Shown here: in pieces, positions 26,767 to 36,938 of the stretch | How the letters are laid out: each line of letters starts with the position of its first letter | Numbering within the stretch: the stretch's first letter is position 1 | From: Candidatus Planktophila lacus | GTDB taxonomy: Bacteria; Actinomycetota; Actinomycetes; Nanopelagicales; Nanopelagicaceae | NCBI RefSeq assembly: GCF_002288385.1 | Contig: NZ_CP016783.1 | Span: forward strand, 992,001-1,056,000 | Direction: 5' to 3' | Length of the DNA stretch: 64,000 nt | Made by a program: the position numbers and the translations under genes | The notes under the pieces: generated by a model | Seen by the model: only the letters and a program-made list of their open reading frames with translations | Told to the model about the DNA's origin: nothing | The model's database searches: none

Positions 26767-27369
26767 CTATCCCAAAGAGCGAACGATTACCAGGCGCCCA
26801 CTAACTGTGGCATCCAGCAAGTTGATGATTTGCGAATCTATAAGCGAGATTGTTAGGGCGATTTCGGATGAGAAATTGGCAGATTTTCTATCAATAGATC
26901 GGATGTAGGCGTTCTTTGCGACTACTTCTGGAATACCAATCTGGACGCCTCCCATCGACGGCTCAGGGACCCAATAAATATTGATCGCCTCACCAATTGA
27001 GATATCGATAGGTAAATCAGAACTGCGAACTGCAATCGGCACCTGTTGCATGCGTTGACTTGGCGCCAGATCGCTCACATCATCTATTGAAATTAACTCA
27101 CCAGCGCTTTGCGCCCTTGTAACAAAGCTGCCTATTAACGTTGTGCGACTTGAAAAATATCTAGATCCGCTCTCGCCCAGTGCGACCTTCACCAGAGTTA
27201 TCTGGTCACGTGAGATTTCAACACCCGGTGCAAGCGCGCTCTTTGCTATCCAATAACTATCTGTTCTGTTACCTAAAGCAGTAAGCGCTAGCGCAGAGAT
27301 TAAAGCTGCGGCAAATAGCGAGACAGCAACGATAAATCGAGTTTGGGCAGCCTTCTTCTGTGTATTCAT
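26767..27369 (-). CDS. CpaB-like SAF-domain protein
   Basis: A 200-residue protein with one N-terminal membrane helix (about residues 10-30) and an SAF domain (ALAPGVEISRDQITLVKVALG, LIGSFVTRAQSAGELISIDDV), as in the Flp pilus protein CpaB/RcpC. The C-terminal half has several strands and may bind sugar or peptidoglycan. With the downstream CpaE-like gene it forms a two-gene unit. A function in pilus assembly is inferred from the family; the rest of a pilus locus is not nearby. Confidence 0.7.
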   Translation of the reverse strand: MNTQKKAAQTRFIVAVSLFAAALISALALTALGNRTDSYWIAKSALAPGVEISRDQITLVKVALGESGSRYFSSRTTLIGSFVTRAQSAGELISIDDVSDLAPSQRMQQVPIAVRSSDLPIDISIGEAINIYWVPEPSMGGVQIGIPEVVAKNAYIRSIDRKSANFSSEIALTISLIDSQIINLLDATVSGRLVIVRSLG

Positions 27370-27492
27370 AGTGGGGTACTAAATGCGATCTGTGCACTTC
27401 GGCGGCTCGCTTATCCACAGTAGTACTTTCGGATGAGAAGAAGCAGCACTTTAGATTGATGAAGGTTCTCGCGTCACGAGCGACCCTGCGCC

Positions 27493-28032
27493 ATGACTAC
27501 TCAAAGAGAATATAAAGAAGGTAGAAGAGAACTGCGCCTAGTTTCTAGTTGTGAGGATCCAGCGCTATGGACTCATCCACAGTTAGATCTTTACTCGCTT
27601 TCCGAGATTGCAAATAAGAAGAAATTTGAGCCACTTCCCCAGCAAAGTGCAAAACTTTATTTAATTCCTTCCAGCTTTGGTGAAGAGTATGAACCAGGGT
27701 TTGAACCAGTTCCGACATCGGCAAGTGAGTTACCTGATTTACATACTTGGACGATGAAGTTTGCTGTCAGCGTTGTAGAAATTTGGGCCGGTCGCCGCCA
27801 GCCAGCACAATTGATATCACGCTGCCATCGCCATATCTATATGCAATTGTTAAAGCAGGTGGGAAGTCAGAAAGAGATTGGACGAATCAGAACTATCCAT
27901 CAGAGCCAACCCTTAGATGGCATTTGCGAATCAACGATAACCGTTAGATACGGTGATCGACTACGCGCGATGGTGATCCGCTTTGAAGGCGTTGATAAGC
28001 GTTGGTTATGTACGGAACTGCGTCTGCTTTAA
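27493..28032 (+). CDS. Rv3235-family protein
   Basis: A 179-residue protein without signal peptide. The first 90 residues are poorly conserved in character; the C-terminal part has the blocks [23 protein letters not shown] and [18 protein letters not shown] that recall the actinobacterial Rv3235 family near secA. Function unknown. No ribosome binding site is seen before the ATG, though transcription need not start there. Its stop shares TTAA with the secA stop on the opposite strand. Confidence 0.75.
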   Translation: MTTQREYKEGRRELRLVSSCEDPALWTHPQLDLYSLSEIANKKKFEPLPQQSAKLYLIPSSFGEEYEPGFEPVPTSASELPDLHTWTMKFAVSVVEIWAGRRQPAQLISRCHRHIYMQLLKQVGSQKEIGRIRTIHQSQPLDGICESTITVRYGDRLRAMVIRFEGVDKRWLCTELRLL

Positions 28033-30701
28033 GCAGCGCCGTGGCAACGTTTAAATTTCTTACCTGAGCCACATGGACATTGTGCGTTACGCGAAATTTC
28101 ACCCTTTGTCGAGACTCCAGATTCATCGGCTGCTGTGTATTGCAGCGCAGATAGATCAGCAGGTTTCTCAGTGATACCTGCCGCAACAACTTCGGAGCCA
28201 TCGCCTTGTACAGAGACCTGTACGTTAAATACCAAACTTGCTAGCTCTTCTTTGATTCCATCCATCATGGCCGAGAAGAGTTCGTAACCTTCACGTTGGT
28301 ACTCAACAAGAGGATCACGTTGTGCCATTGCGCGCAGCCCGATTCCCTCTTGTAGATAATCCATCTCGTAAAGGTGTTCACGCCACTTACGATCTAGAAC
28401 TGAGAGCAATACCTTGCGCTCTAATTCGCTCATGACACCCGCACCTAGCTCGAGCTGGCGCTTTTCATAAGCGGCTGTGGCATCGACAAGGATTTGATCA
28501 GCTAAGTAATCGACATCTAGCGCGGCGCGTGAGCCAATCTTTGCGATCATCTCTTCGGCGGTAAAGCCAATTGGATAGACCAGCTTTAGCGCTTGCCATA
28601 GTCGATCAAGATCCCAATCTTCGCCGTAGCCTTCAGCGGTCTCGGCATTTACATAGGCAATTAAAGTATCTGCCAAGAAAGTTTGTACTTGCGCCGAAAT
28701 ATCTTCGCCTTCAAGTACTAGGCGTCGCTCACCGTAAATTACTTCACGTTGGCGATTCATGACATCGTCATATTTCAAAACGTTTTTGCGGATCTCGAAG
28801 TTCTGCGCTTCAACCTGGGTTTGAGCAGAGCGAATGGCATTGCTGACCATCTTTGATTCGATTGGTTCGTTATCTGGAAGGCCTGCCGCAGATAAGAATC
28901 GCTCAACTAACGCTGAATTAAAGCGACGCATTAGCTCGTCTTGCAATGATAGATAGAAGCGAGATTCACCTGGATCGCCTTGGCGTCCAGAACGTCCACG
29001 TAACTGATTATCAATACGACGAGATTCGTGGCGTTCGGTACCAAGAACATAAAGACCGCCAAGTCCAACAACTGCCTCATGATCTTTGGCAACTGCGGCT
29101 TTCTGCTTGGCAATTTCTTCAGGCCATGACGCTTCATATTCAACTGGGTTATCAACTGGTGATAGTCCGCGTCGTTGAAGTTCGAAGTCAGCCATGAATT
29201 CAGGGTTACCGCCGAGCATGATGTCTGTACCGCGGCCGGCCATATTTGTAGCAACTGTAACTGCGCCGCTTACGCCGGCACGAGCGATGATTGAAGCTTC
29301 GCGTTCGTGATGCTTAGCATTTAGAACTTCGTGAGGAACTCCTGATTTCTTAAGAAGATCCGAAAGTTCTTCAGACTTTTCAACTGAAACTGTTCCGACG
29401 AGAACAGGTTGGCCTTTGCGATGGCGCTCGACGATATCTTGAGTAACCGCCATAAATTTTCCGAGTTCAGTCTTATAGACCAGATCGGCCTGATCCATGC
29501 GCTGCATTGGGCGGTTGGTAGGAATTGGGACCACGCCGAGTCTGTAAATCTGTTGAAATTCAGATGCTTCGGTCATTGCTGTACCGGTCATGCCTGAAAT
29601 AGTTTCGTATAGGCGGAAATAGTTCTGGAGTGTGATCGTAGCTAAAGTCTGGTTCTCATCTTTAATTTCGATACGTTCTTTAGCTTCAAGCGCCTGATGT
29701 AAACCTTCGCTATAGCGACGACCCGACAACATACGGCCTGTGTGCTCATCAACAATTAGTAGTTCGCCGTTCATGACAACATAGTCTTTATCGCGCTTAA
29801 AGAGTTCCTTTGCGCGAACTGAGTTATTTAGATAACCAATTAGCGTTGTATTTGCCGCCTCATAGAGGTTTTCAATCTTGAGAAGATCTTCCACCTTAGT
29901 TACGCCATCTTCAAGGATTCCGATGGTCTTCTTCTTCTCATCTACTTCGTAGTGAGTATTACGTTGTAACTTGTCGGCAATATTTGCAAACTCTACATAC
30001 CACTTGGTGGCCTTGTCAGCAGGTCCGCTAATGATCAGCGGTGTACGTGCTTCATCGATAAGAATTGAGTCAACTTCATCGACGACTGCAAAGAAATGAT
30101 CGCGCTGAACGCAATCATCTAGCGTCCACGCCATATTGTCGCGTAGGTAATCGAATCCAAATTCATTATTTGTACCGTATGTAATATCTGAGTTATAGGC
30201 GGTGCGACGTTCTGTAGGAGTCATACTATTTACAATTACTCCAACGCTGAGTCCAAGGAAACGGTGGATACGACCCATCCATTCGCTATCGCGCTCAGCT
30301 AGATAATCGTTAACGGTAACGACATGCACGCCACGACCAGCAAGCGCATTTAAATATGAAGGAAGAGTTGCAACTAGAGTCTTTCCTTCACCAGTTCGCA
30401 TTTCAGCGATATTCCCGCGATGCAGCGCAGCTCCACCCATAATCTGTACGTCATAGTGGCGCTGACCAAGTGTGCGCTTTGCCGCTTCTCTGACAACTGC
30501 GAAAGCTTCAGGAAGTAAATCATCGAGAGTTGATCCGGCAGCAAAACGAGATTTAAATTCATCTGTCTTGGCGCGCAGGGCTTCATCTGAAAGTGCGGAG
30601 ATCGCAGGCTCAAAGGCGTTAACTTGATCGACAACCTTGCTTAACTCGCGAAGAAGCTTTCCTTCGCCAGCCCGCATGATTCGGTCAATAATCTTTGACA
30701 T
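28029..30701 (-). CDS. secA: Preprotein translocase ATPase SecA
   Basis: Motor ATPase of the general secretion pathway, 890 residues. Walker A is MRTGEGKTL (about residues 101-109), the [19 protein letters not shown] block spans the Walker B region, and [10 protein letters not shown] and [11 protein letters not shown] mark the second motor domain. The C-terminal zinc-binding SEC-C motif [13 protein letters not shown] is present. It lies downstream of comF-mtrB-mtrA on the same strand. Three to four 11-bp repeats occupy its leader. Confidence 0.98.
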   Translation of the reverse strand: MSKIIDRIMRAGEGKLLRELSKVVDQVNAFEPAISALSDEALRAKTDEFKSRFAAGSTLDDLLPEAFAVVREAAKRTLGQRHYDVQIMGGAALHRGNIAEMRTGEGKTLVATLPSYLNALAGRGVHVVTVNDYLAERDSEWMGRIHRFLGLSVGVIVNSMTPTERRTAYNSDITYGTNNEFGFDYLRDNMAWTLDDCVQRDHFFAVVDEVDSILIDEARTPLIISGPADKATKWYVEFANIADKLQRNTHYEVDEKKKTIGILEDGVTKVEDLLKIENLYEAANTTLIGYLNNSVRAKELFKRDKDYVVMNGELLIVDEHTGRMLSGRRYSEGLHQALEAKERIEIKDENQTLATITLQNYFRLYETISGMTGTAMTEASEFQQIYRLGVVPIPTNRPMQRMDQADLVYKTELGKFMAVTQDIVERHRKGQPVLVGTVSVEKSEELSDLLKKSGVPHEVLNAKHHEREASIIARAGVSGAVTVATNMAGRGTDIMLGGNPEFMADFELQRRGLSPVDNPVEYEASWPEEIAKQKAAVAKDHEAVVGLGGLYVLGTERHESRRIDNQLRGRSGRQGDPGESRFYLSLQDELMRRFNSALVERFLSAAGLPDNEPIESKMVSNAIRSAQTQVEAQNFEIRKNVLKYDDVMNRQREVIYGERRLVLEGEDISAQVQTFLADTLIAYVNAETAEGYGEDWDLDRLWQALKLVYPIGFTAEEMIAKIGSRAALDVDYLADQILVDATAAYEKRQLELGAGVMSELERKVLLSVLDRKWREHLYEMDYLQEGIGLRAMAQRDPLVEYQREGYELFSAMMDGIKEELASLVFNVQVSVQGDGSEVVAAGITEKPADLSALQYTAADESGVSTKGEISRNAQCPCGSGKKFKRCHGAA

Positions 30702-30712
30702 TTACGACCCTT

Positions 30713-30745
30713 TCCAACCTGATTCCTACCCAATTCCTACCCAAT
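30713..30745 (-). repeat. Tandem 11-bp repeats in front of secA
   Basis: On the minus strand ATTGGGTAGGA occurs twice in a row (30735-30745, 30724-30734), followed by ATCAGGTTGGA (30713-30723). Upstream a degenerate fourth unit keeps the TAGG core in register. The 11-base period puts the TAGG cores on one face of the helix. The block ends 12 bases before the secA start. Confidence 0.6.
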
Positions 30746-30759
30746 GCCTACAAATCTAG

Positions 30760-30777
30760 ACCCCTTATCGTAGGGGT
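30760..30777 (-). terminator. Weak hairpin at the end of comF
   Basis: In the transcript ACCCC-TACGATAA-GGGGT forms a 5-bp stem; the comF stop codon lies in the loop. It is followed by CTAGATTTG, not by a real U-tract, so it is at best a weak or factor-dependent terminator between comF and secA. Confidence 0.3.
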
Positions 30778-31424
30778 TTAGCCGTACAACTTGTTACCGC
30801 GCCAAGCACGGTAAAGCCTGCAGTACGCAAGGCCCGGATCGCCTCGGCCAGGGTGGCCCCAGTGGTGATCAGATCATCAATAACAATAATCTTAGGTCCA
30901 GTATTCCCTGCGCAAATTTGAGTGGTGAAATCAGGTGAAATTGAAAGCGCCCCAGAAATATTCTCTGATCTATCCACGAGATTTAACTGAGATTGATCTC
31001 TGACTTTACGAATATGTGTCAATGGAGATTGGTGAGGTAGCCCCACTTCAAGTGCGACCTGCGTTGTAATCTCGTGCAAGAAATTCCTGCCACGTTTGCG
31101 ATTAGCCGATTTTCTCGAAGGTATAGGTATCAGAGTTGCAGGGCCGTGACGATTTACAAATAGTTTAAGTGAGTGAACTATTCCATTAATAATTAATTGA
31201 TCTGCCGCTTTGATTCGCGATTCCTTTGCGCTTAACAAGACACGTGAAGCGATCGGTGAATATTGGATAGCAGAGAAGACTGGGAAGATCTCGCCGCGCC
31301 AATTTATCGCTCGTTTATAAAGATGCGGGTGCCAATGTTTGCGACATTCAGAGCAGATCGAAATTCCTAGCCTGGAACAACCAATACAACGGGAAGGAAA
31401 GATAATTTCGGTGAGGTTAAACAC
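30765..31424 (-). CDS. comF: ComF-family phosphoribosyltransferase-like protein
   Basis: A 219-residue protein. An N-terminal zinc-ribbon with CIGC and CSEC pairs (about residues 13-27) precedes a type I PRTase domain with IIVIDDLITTGATLAEA (about 173-190). ComF proteins act in DNA uptake in competent bacteria, but the gene is widespread in actinobacteria without known competence. It starts with GTG. In the mRNA a GGAG-CAATA-CTCC hairpin sits just before the start and could hide its ribosome binding site. Confidence 0.88.
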   Translation of the reverse strand: MFNLTEIIFPSRCIGCSRLGISICSECRKHWHPHLYKRAINWRGEIFPVFSAIQYSPIASRVLLSAKESRIKAADQLIINGIVHSLKLFVNRHGPATLIPIPSRKSANRKRGRNFLHEITTQVALEVGLPHQSPLTHIRKVRDQSQLNLVDRSENISGALSISPDFTTQICAGNTGPKIIVIDDLITTGATLAEAIRALRTAGFTVLGAVTSCTAKPLR

Positions 31425-31464
31425 CGCAGGAGTATTGCTCCAAAGATAAGGAGGGGAACTCAGA

Positions 31465-33039
31465 TTAAATTGGTTGAGGATAATCTTTCGGTTGCGGACG
31501 TATTGGTCTACCCGAAATCTGAGATCCTGCGATTAGCGGAAGTGTAAGAACGAAGTGAGCTCCCTGGCCGAGCGCTCCCCAAGCATCGAGTTCTCCATTG
31601 TGTAAGCGCGCATCTTCGAGCGCAATTGAAAGACCAAGTCCTGTGCCACCGCGCACGCGCGCTCGAGATGGATCAGCGCGCCAGAAGCGATCGAAGACTC
31701 GTGAGAGTGCTGCAGGGTCCATTCCAGGACCAAAATCTCTAACTCCAACTCCAACTTCGGTTGCCGTTGCAACTACTGAAACATGAATTGGTTTCTCATC
31801 TGCGTGATCGAGAGCATTTGAAAGTAAGTTTCGCATTATGCGCTCAACGCGTCGAAAATCTGCTCGCACCATTACCTGCTCGGTTTCGTGGTCAATTTCC
31901 ACAGAAATAGTGTGGTCATGGGCGTTGGCTCGGACATCTTCAATACATCTCTCGATCAGCCTTACCAAGTCGAATTCAACTGGTTCAAGCACCGCTACTT
32001 CTGCATCAAATCGACTAACTTCTAACAAGTCTTCAAGTAACTTCTCAAAGCGATCAAGTTGGGCAACCAGCAGTTCAGAACTCCGTGCGATATTTGGATC
32101 AAAGCTAGCCTTCGCACTGTAGATAACTTCCGATGCCATACGAAGGGTGGTTAGCGGAGTACGAAGTTCGTGCGAAACATCTGAAACAAATCTCTGCTGT
32201 ACGCGAGATAAGTTTTCCAAACGTGTGATCTGTGATTCCAGCGAGAGAGCCATCTCATTAAATGCCGTACCCAATGTGGCAATTTCGTCAGAGCTTTCCA
32301 CCTTCATACGCTGTGAAAAATCGCCTTCCGTAAATTGTTGGGCAATGCGGGCAGCTTCTCTAACCGGTCGGACAACTTGCCTTACTACCAACCAAGTAAT
32401 TAAGCCGATCAGGAATAGCAGCGCCAAGCCGGTAAATAGCAAAGAACTCTTGATTAGCGAAAGAGTTGTATTTTGATTGGTCAGTGAGTAAACCAAGTAC
32501 ATCTCGTAGTTGCCGGAGTCAGGAATCGCAATTCGTCGACCTGCGATCAAGACATTGGCATCTGCGCGGTTTTTATATTTTACTGTTGCGTACTTGTATT
32601 CAACTATGTCACTGGCACGAACGCGTTGTCTGAGCTCGGTGGGAAACGATGAGATATCTAACTCATCTGTTGCAGTGCTGTAATCGGGCGCTATTTCAGT
32701 ACCTAATGGGTCTGCGCTCTGACCGAAGCGACTGAGAAAGATAGATTTTCGATCTTGGTTAAGGCTTACTTCGGTCGAAGAAATAATTATCTCTTGAACT
32801 GTCTCGGTGATGATCTTGGTGTTTGCACCCTTTACCAAGAGAAATTCATATTGCGCATTGAAGAAGGATGAGCGAGCTTCGGCAAGTGAGGTCTCTAAAT
32901 TAACCTGCTTAACGCCATCAGATAGCTGGGAATAAAGCGCTGAGCCAGTCAGCCACACAACACCGAGTGATAGAAGAACCGTTGAGAAAATTACCTTAGA
33001 GGCAAGTGAATTTCTGAAGGAAAAAATATTTCGGTTCAT
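31465..33039 (-). CDS. mtrB: Sensor histidine kinase MtrB
   Basis: Membrane kinase controlling cell-wall and division genes in actinobacteria. Counting from the ATG at 33039 it has 524 residues: a first membrane helix (about 15-35), an extracytoplasmic sensor, a second helix (about 200-222) with HAMP, and the H-box DVSHELRTPLT, N-box MRNLLSNALDHA, G1 DFGPGMDP and G2 GGTGLGLSI. A start at 33075 would overlap mtrA by 35 bases; the ATG one base after the mtrA stop is preferred. The usual next gene lpqB is missing, and comF follows after 40 bases. Confidence 0.94.
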   Translation of the reverse strand: MNRNIFSFRNSLASKVIFSTVLLSLGVVWLTGSALYSQLSDGVKQVNLETSLAEARSSFFNAQYEFLLVKGANTKIITETVQEIIISSTEVSLNQDRKSIFLSRFGQSADPLGTEIAPDYSTATDELDISSFPTELRQRVRASDIVEYKYATVKYKNRADANVLIAGRRIAIPDSGNYEMYLVYSLTNQNTTLSLIKSSLLFTGLALLFLIGLITWLVVRQVVRPVREAARIAQQFTEGDFSQRMKVESSDEIATLGTAFNEMALSLESQITRLENLSRVQQRFVSDVSHELRTPLTTLRMASEVIYSAKASFDPNIARSSELLVAQLDRFEKLLEDLLEVSRFDAEVAVLEPVEFDLVRLIERCIEDVRANAHDHTISVEIDHETEQVMVRADFRRVERIMRNLLSNALDHADEKPIHVSVVATATEVGVGVRDFGPGMDPAALSRVFDRFWRADPSRARVRGGTGLGLSIALEDARLHNGELDAWGALGQGAHFVLTLPLIAGSQISGRPIRPQPKDYPQPI

Positions 33040-33040
33040 A

Positions 33041-33726
33041 CTAGGAACCGCCCAAGACTCCTGCTTTATATCCAACTCCGCGCACAGTCATGATGATGTG
33101 TGGGTGCTCTGGATCATGCTCAACCTTGGAACGCAGGCGCTGCACATGGACATTTACAAGACGAGTATCCGTTGAGTGGCGATAGCCCCAAACCTCACCT
33201 AACAGCGCATCGCGTGTAAAGACGCGACCCGGCTCTTTAGCTAAGGCAACTAATAGATCGAATTCCAAACGAGTTAGCGCAATCTTCTTTCCGGCTCTGC
33301 TTACTTCATGGGCTGTAACATCAATTGAAAGATCACCGATTACGAGTAGCCCAGAGATGTCTGCATTTGTGCGACGCAAGCGCGTGCGAATACGAGCGAT
33401 TAATTCGGAAGGATGGCGAAATGGCTTAACCATGTAATCATCTGCACCAGCTTCAAGTCCGCGCACGACATCATGTGAGTCACCTTTTGCGCTCAACATA
33501 ACAATCGGCACCATGGATTCGGCGCGAATTAACTTACAAACTTCAATTCCATCTAAACCAGGAAGCATTACATCTAGCAGTACGAGATCTGGAGGATTGT
33601 TTCTAAATACCTCCAGAACCTCGTCACCACGACTTACGAGATCGACATCGATGCCGGCACCAGTTAATACGATGCCGAGCATCTCTGCCAGGTCTTGGTC
33701 GTCATCGACGACCATAACCAAAGTCA

Positions 33727-33727
<1 letters not shown>
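33041..33727 (-). CDS. mtrA: Response regulator MtrA
   Basis: OmpR-family regulator of 228 residues. The receiver domain has DDDQD near residues 8-12, the phospho-acceptor in DLVLLDVMLPG and the KPF lysine; the winged helix shows LTRLEFDLLVALAKEPGRVFTRDALL and VNVHVQRLRSKVE, nearly identical to MtrA of mycobacteria. Its start overlaps the ahcY stop by one base and its stop is followed one base later by mtrB. Co-transcription with ahcY is therefore likely. Confidence 0.97.
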
Positions 33728-35102
<1,375 letters not shown>

Positions 35103-36476
35103 TTAAGGGATTAATACGAGGATGTCTAGGTCGCCACGGATCATGTTAAGTACATCATCTCGAACCTTTTTCATACGGGCTTCCGTGGAAGCCTCAACGT
35201 TGAGTCGAAGGAGGGGCTCAGTATTTGACGCACGTAGGTTAAACCACCAGGTATCGCCACTTATCGTCAGCCCATCAAGGTGATCGGCTGCTACGCCATC
35301 TTTCTTGAGATAAATCTCTTCAACGTGCTTCATCGCAGCGTTTGCATCTGCGACTTCAGAATTGATTTCGCCACTAGAGATATATCTTGAATAAGGTTTA
35401 AGAAGAGTCGAAAGTGAACCCTTCGCTTCGCCGAGAGCTGCAATGGCGTGGAGTGCTGCCAACATTCCAGAATCTGCTCTCCAAAAATCTTTGAAGTAGA
35501 AATGTCCAGAATGCTCTCCGCCAAAAACTGCTCCGGTATCTGCCATTAATTGCTTTATATAAGAATGGCCAACGCGCGAACGAATAGCCTTCCCGCCTTT
35601 TTCTTCAACAATTTCAACGACTGCTCGGGAAGAAATTAAATTGTAAATAATATTTGATCCTGGATATTTCTTTAATTCACGATCTGCAATTAAAGCCGTG
35701 AGAGTAGATGGATTTACCAAATCTCCGTTTTCATCGACTAAGAAGCATCGGTCGGCATCGCCATCAAATGCTAATCCGATATCTGCCTTATGTTTTTTAA
35801 CCGCCTTCTGCAAATCTTTCAAATTCTTGGGATCTATTGGATTGGCTTCATGGTTTGGGAATGTGCCATCTAACTCAAAATACATCGGAATTACTTCGCA
35901 GTTAAGTCGGTCAAAGACCGCTGGAGCGGTGTGTCCAGCCATTCCGTTTCCAGCATCAATGACCACCTTTAGCGGGCGGATCTCTGATAGATCAACCAAT
36001 GAAAGTAGATGATCTACATATGAAGAAAGTAAATCCTGCTCTGACTCTTTACCTACGCTTCGAAAATCAATTGGAGATCCTTCACTTACAAATCGCTCAA
36101 TAGTTAAGAGCCCCGACTCTTTTCCTATTGGGCGGGCTCCACTTAAGCAGAGTTTGATCCCGTTGTATTCGGCTGGATTATGGCTGGCGGTAAACATCGC
36201 CCCAGGGAAATTGAGTTTGCCTGCTGCAAAATAGAGCATGTCGGTAGATGCCAACCCGATACGGATTACATCTAAACCTTGCGAGGTCACTCCTGCTGAA
36301 AAAGCATCGGCGAATAATGGTGATGAAGGGCGCATATCTTCGCCGATAACAACTGTTCCGGGTTCACGTTCTTGTTGCAGGAATCTGGCAAAGGCAACTC
36401 CTGTTGCAAATGTAAAGTCAGCGGTTATTTCAACATCAACTAATCCGCGAATGTCATAAGCTTTAAATATTGGAAT
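35103..36476 (-). CDS. Phosphomannomutase/phosphoglucomutase with probable ATT start
   Basis: Interconverts hexose 1- and 6-phosphates for sugar nucleotide synthesis. Phosphoserine motif TASHNPAEYNG, metal loop DGDADRC, sugar-binding GGEHSGHF and the C-terminal phosphate loop RASNTEPLLR are all present. The first in-frame ATG (36335) would lose about 47 residues, including the conserved IFKAYDIRG. That block is encoded upstream in the same frame, which opens after a TAA at 36495-36497 and contains no ATG, GTG or TTG. An ATT at 36474-36476, five bases after AAGGAAG, gives 457 residues, the normal family length, and is proposed as the start. It lies downstream of the DUF3499 gene. Confidence 0.85.
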   Translation of the reverse strand: MPIFKAYDIRGLVDVEITADFTFATGVAFARFLQQEREPGTVVIGEDMRPSSPLFADAFSAGVTSQGLDVIRIGLASTDMLYFAAGKLNFPGAMFTASHNPAEYNGIKLCLSGARPIGKESGLLTIERFVSEGSPIDFRSVGKESEQDLLSSYVDHLLSLVDLSEIRPLKVVIDAGNGMAGHTAPAVFDRLNCEVIPMYFELDGTFPNHEANPIDPKNLKDLQKAVKKHKADIGLAFDGDADRCFLVDENGDLVNPSTLTALIADRELKKYPGSNIIYNLISSRAVVEIVEEKGGKAIRSRVGHSYIKQLMADTGAVFGGEHSGHFYFKDFWRADSGMLAALHAIAALGEAKGSLSTLLKPYSRYISSGEINSEVADANAAMKHVEEIYLKKDGVAADHLDGLTISGDTWWFNLRASNTEPLLRLNVEASTEARMKKVRDDVLNMIRGDLDILVLIP

Positions 36477-36518
36477 TTTCTCTTCCTTCGCTAATTAATC
36501 CGGAGAAGTAGCAAGAAT

Positions 36519-36896
36519 CTAAGACGGGACTGCGCGTAAGTGTCCGCGCCGTCCAAGTGATGCGTTATCGGTTGTAACAGGATCCCCGTTTTGATCTTGC
36601 ATCGACTCATGGTTTGCAGCAACTTCACGGACTGCATCTGCAATTGCCATCAGATCATCTTCGGATGGTCCAAGGCCTGCCTGCGAAGACTCTTCCTTGA
36701 TTACTGTCCAACCATTAGGAACGGTTAGGCGCTTTCCATGTGCTTCGCAGAGATCATATGAATGTGGTTCTGAATAAGTAGCCAGTGGGCCAAGCACTGC
36801 TGTTGAGTCCGCATAAATATAAGTAAGCGTCATCGAAGCCATGCTTCGGCAACTTACCCGCGAACAACTGCGCCCTGTGCGCGCCAACTTACTCAT
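36519..36896 (-). CDS. DUF3499 family protein
   Basis: A 125-residue protein of the actinobacterial DUF3499 family. The conserved core is ATLTYIYADSTAVLGPLATYSEPHSYDLCEAHGKR-like: here TLTYIYADSTAVLGPL is at about residues 23-38, with cysteines in the CSRVSC pair and LCEAH that may bind zinc. The C-terminal half is variable. Function unknown. The neighbourhood (phosphomannomutase and WhiB2-GT2 genes) is conserved in actinobacteria. Confidence 0.9.
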   Translation of the reverse strand: MSKLARTGRSCSRVSCRSMASMTLTYIYADSTAVLGPLATYSEPHSYDLCEAHGKRLTVPNGWTVIKEESSQAGLGPSEDDLMAIADAVREVAANHESMQDQNGDPVTTDNASLGRRGHLRAVPS

Positions 36897-36938
36897 GACG
36901 CTAAGGCTAGTGGTTGGGTAGCAAAAAAACTGGGATTG

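Noticed and set aside
27459-27515. Upstream mini-frame (18 codons) overlapping the start of the Rv3235-type gene
   Set aside because: Short frames of this size arise by chance; no ribosome binding site precedes it and the peptide has no attenuator-like codon runs.
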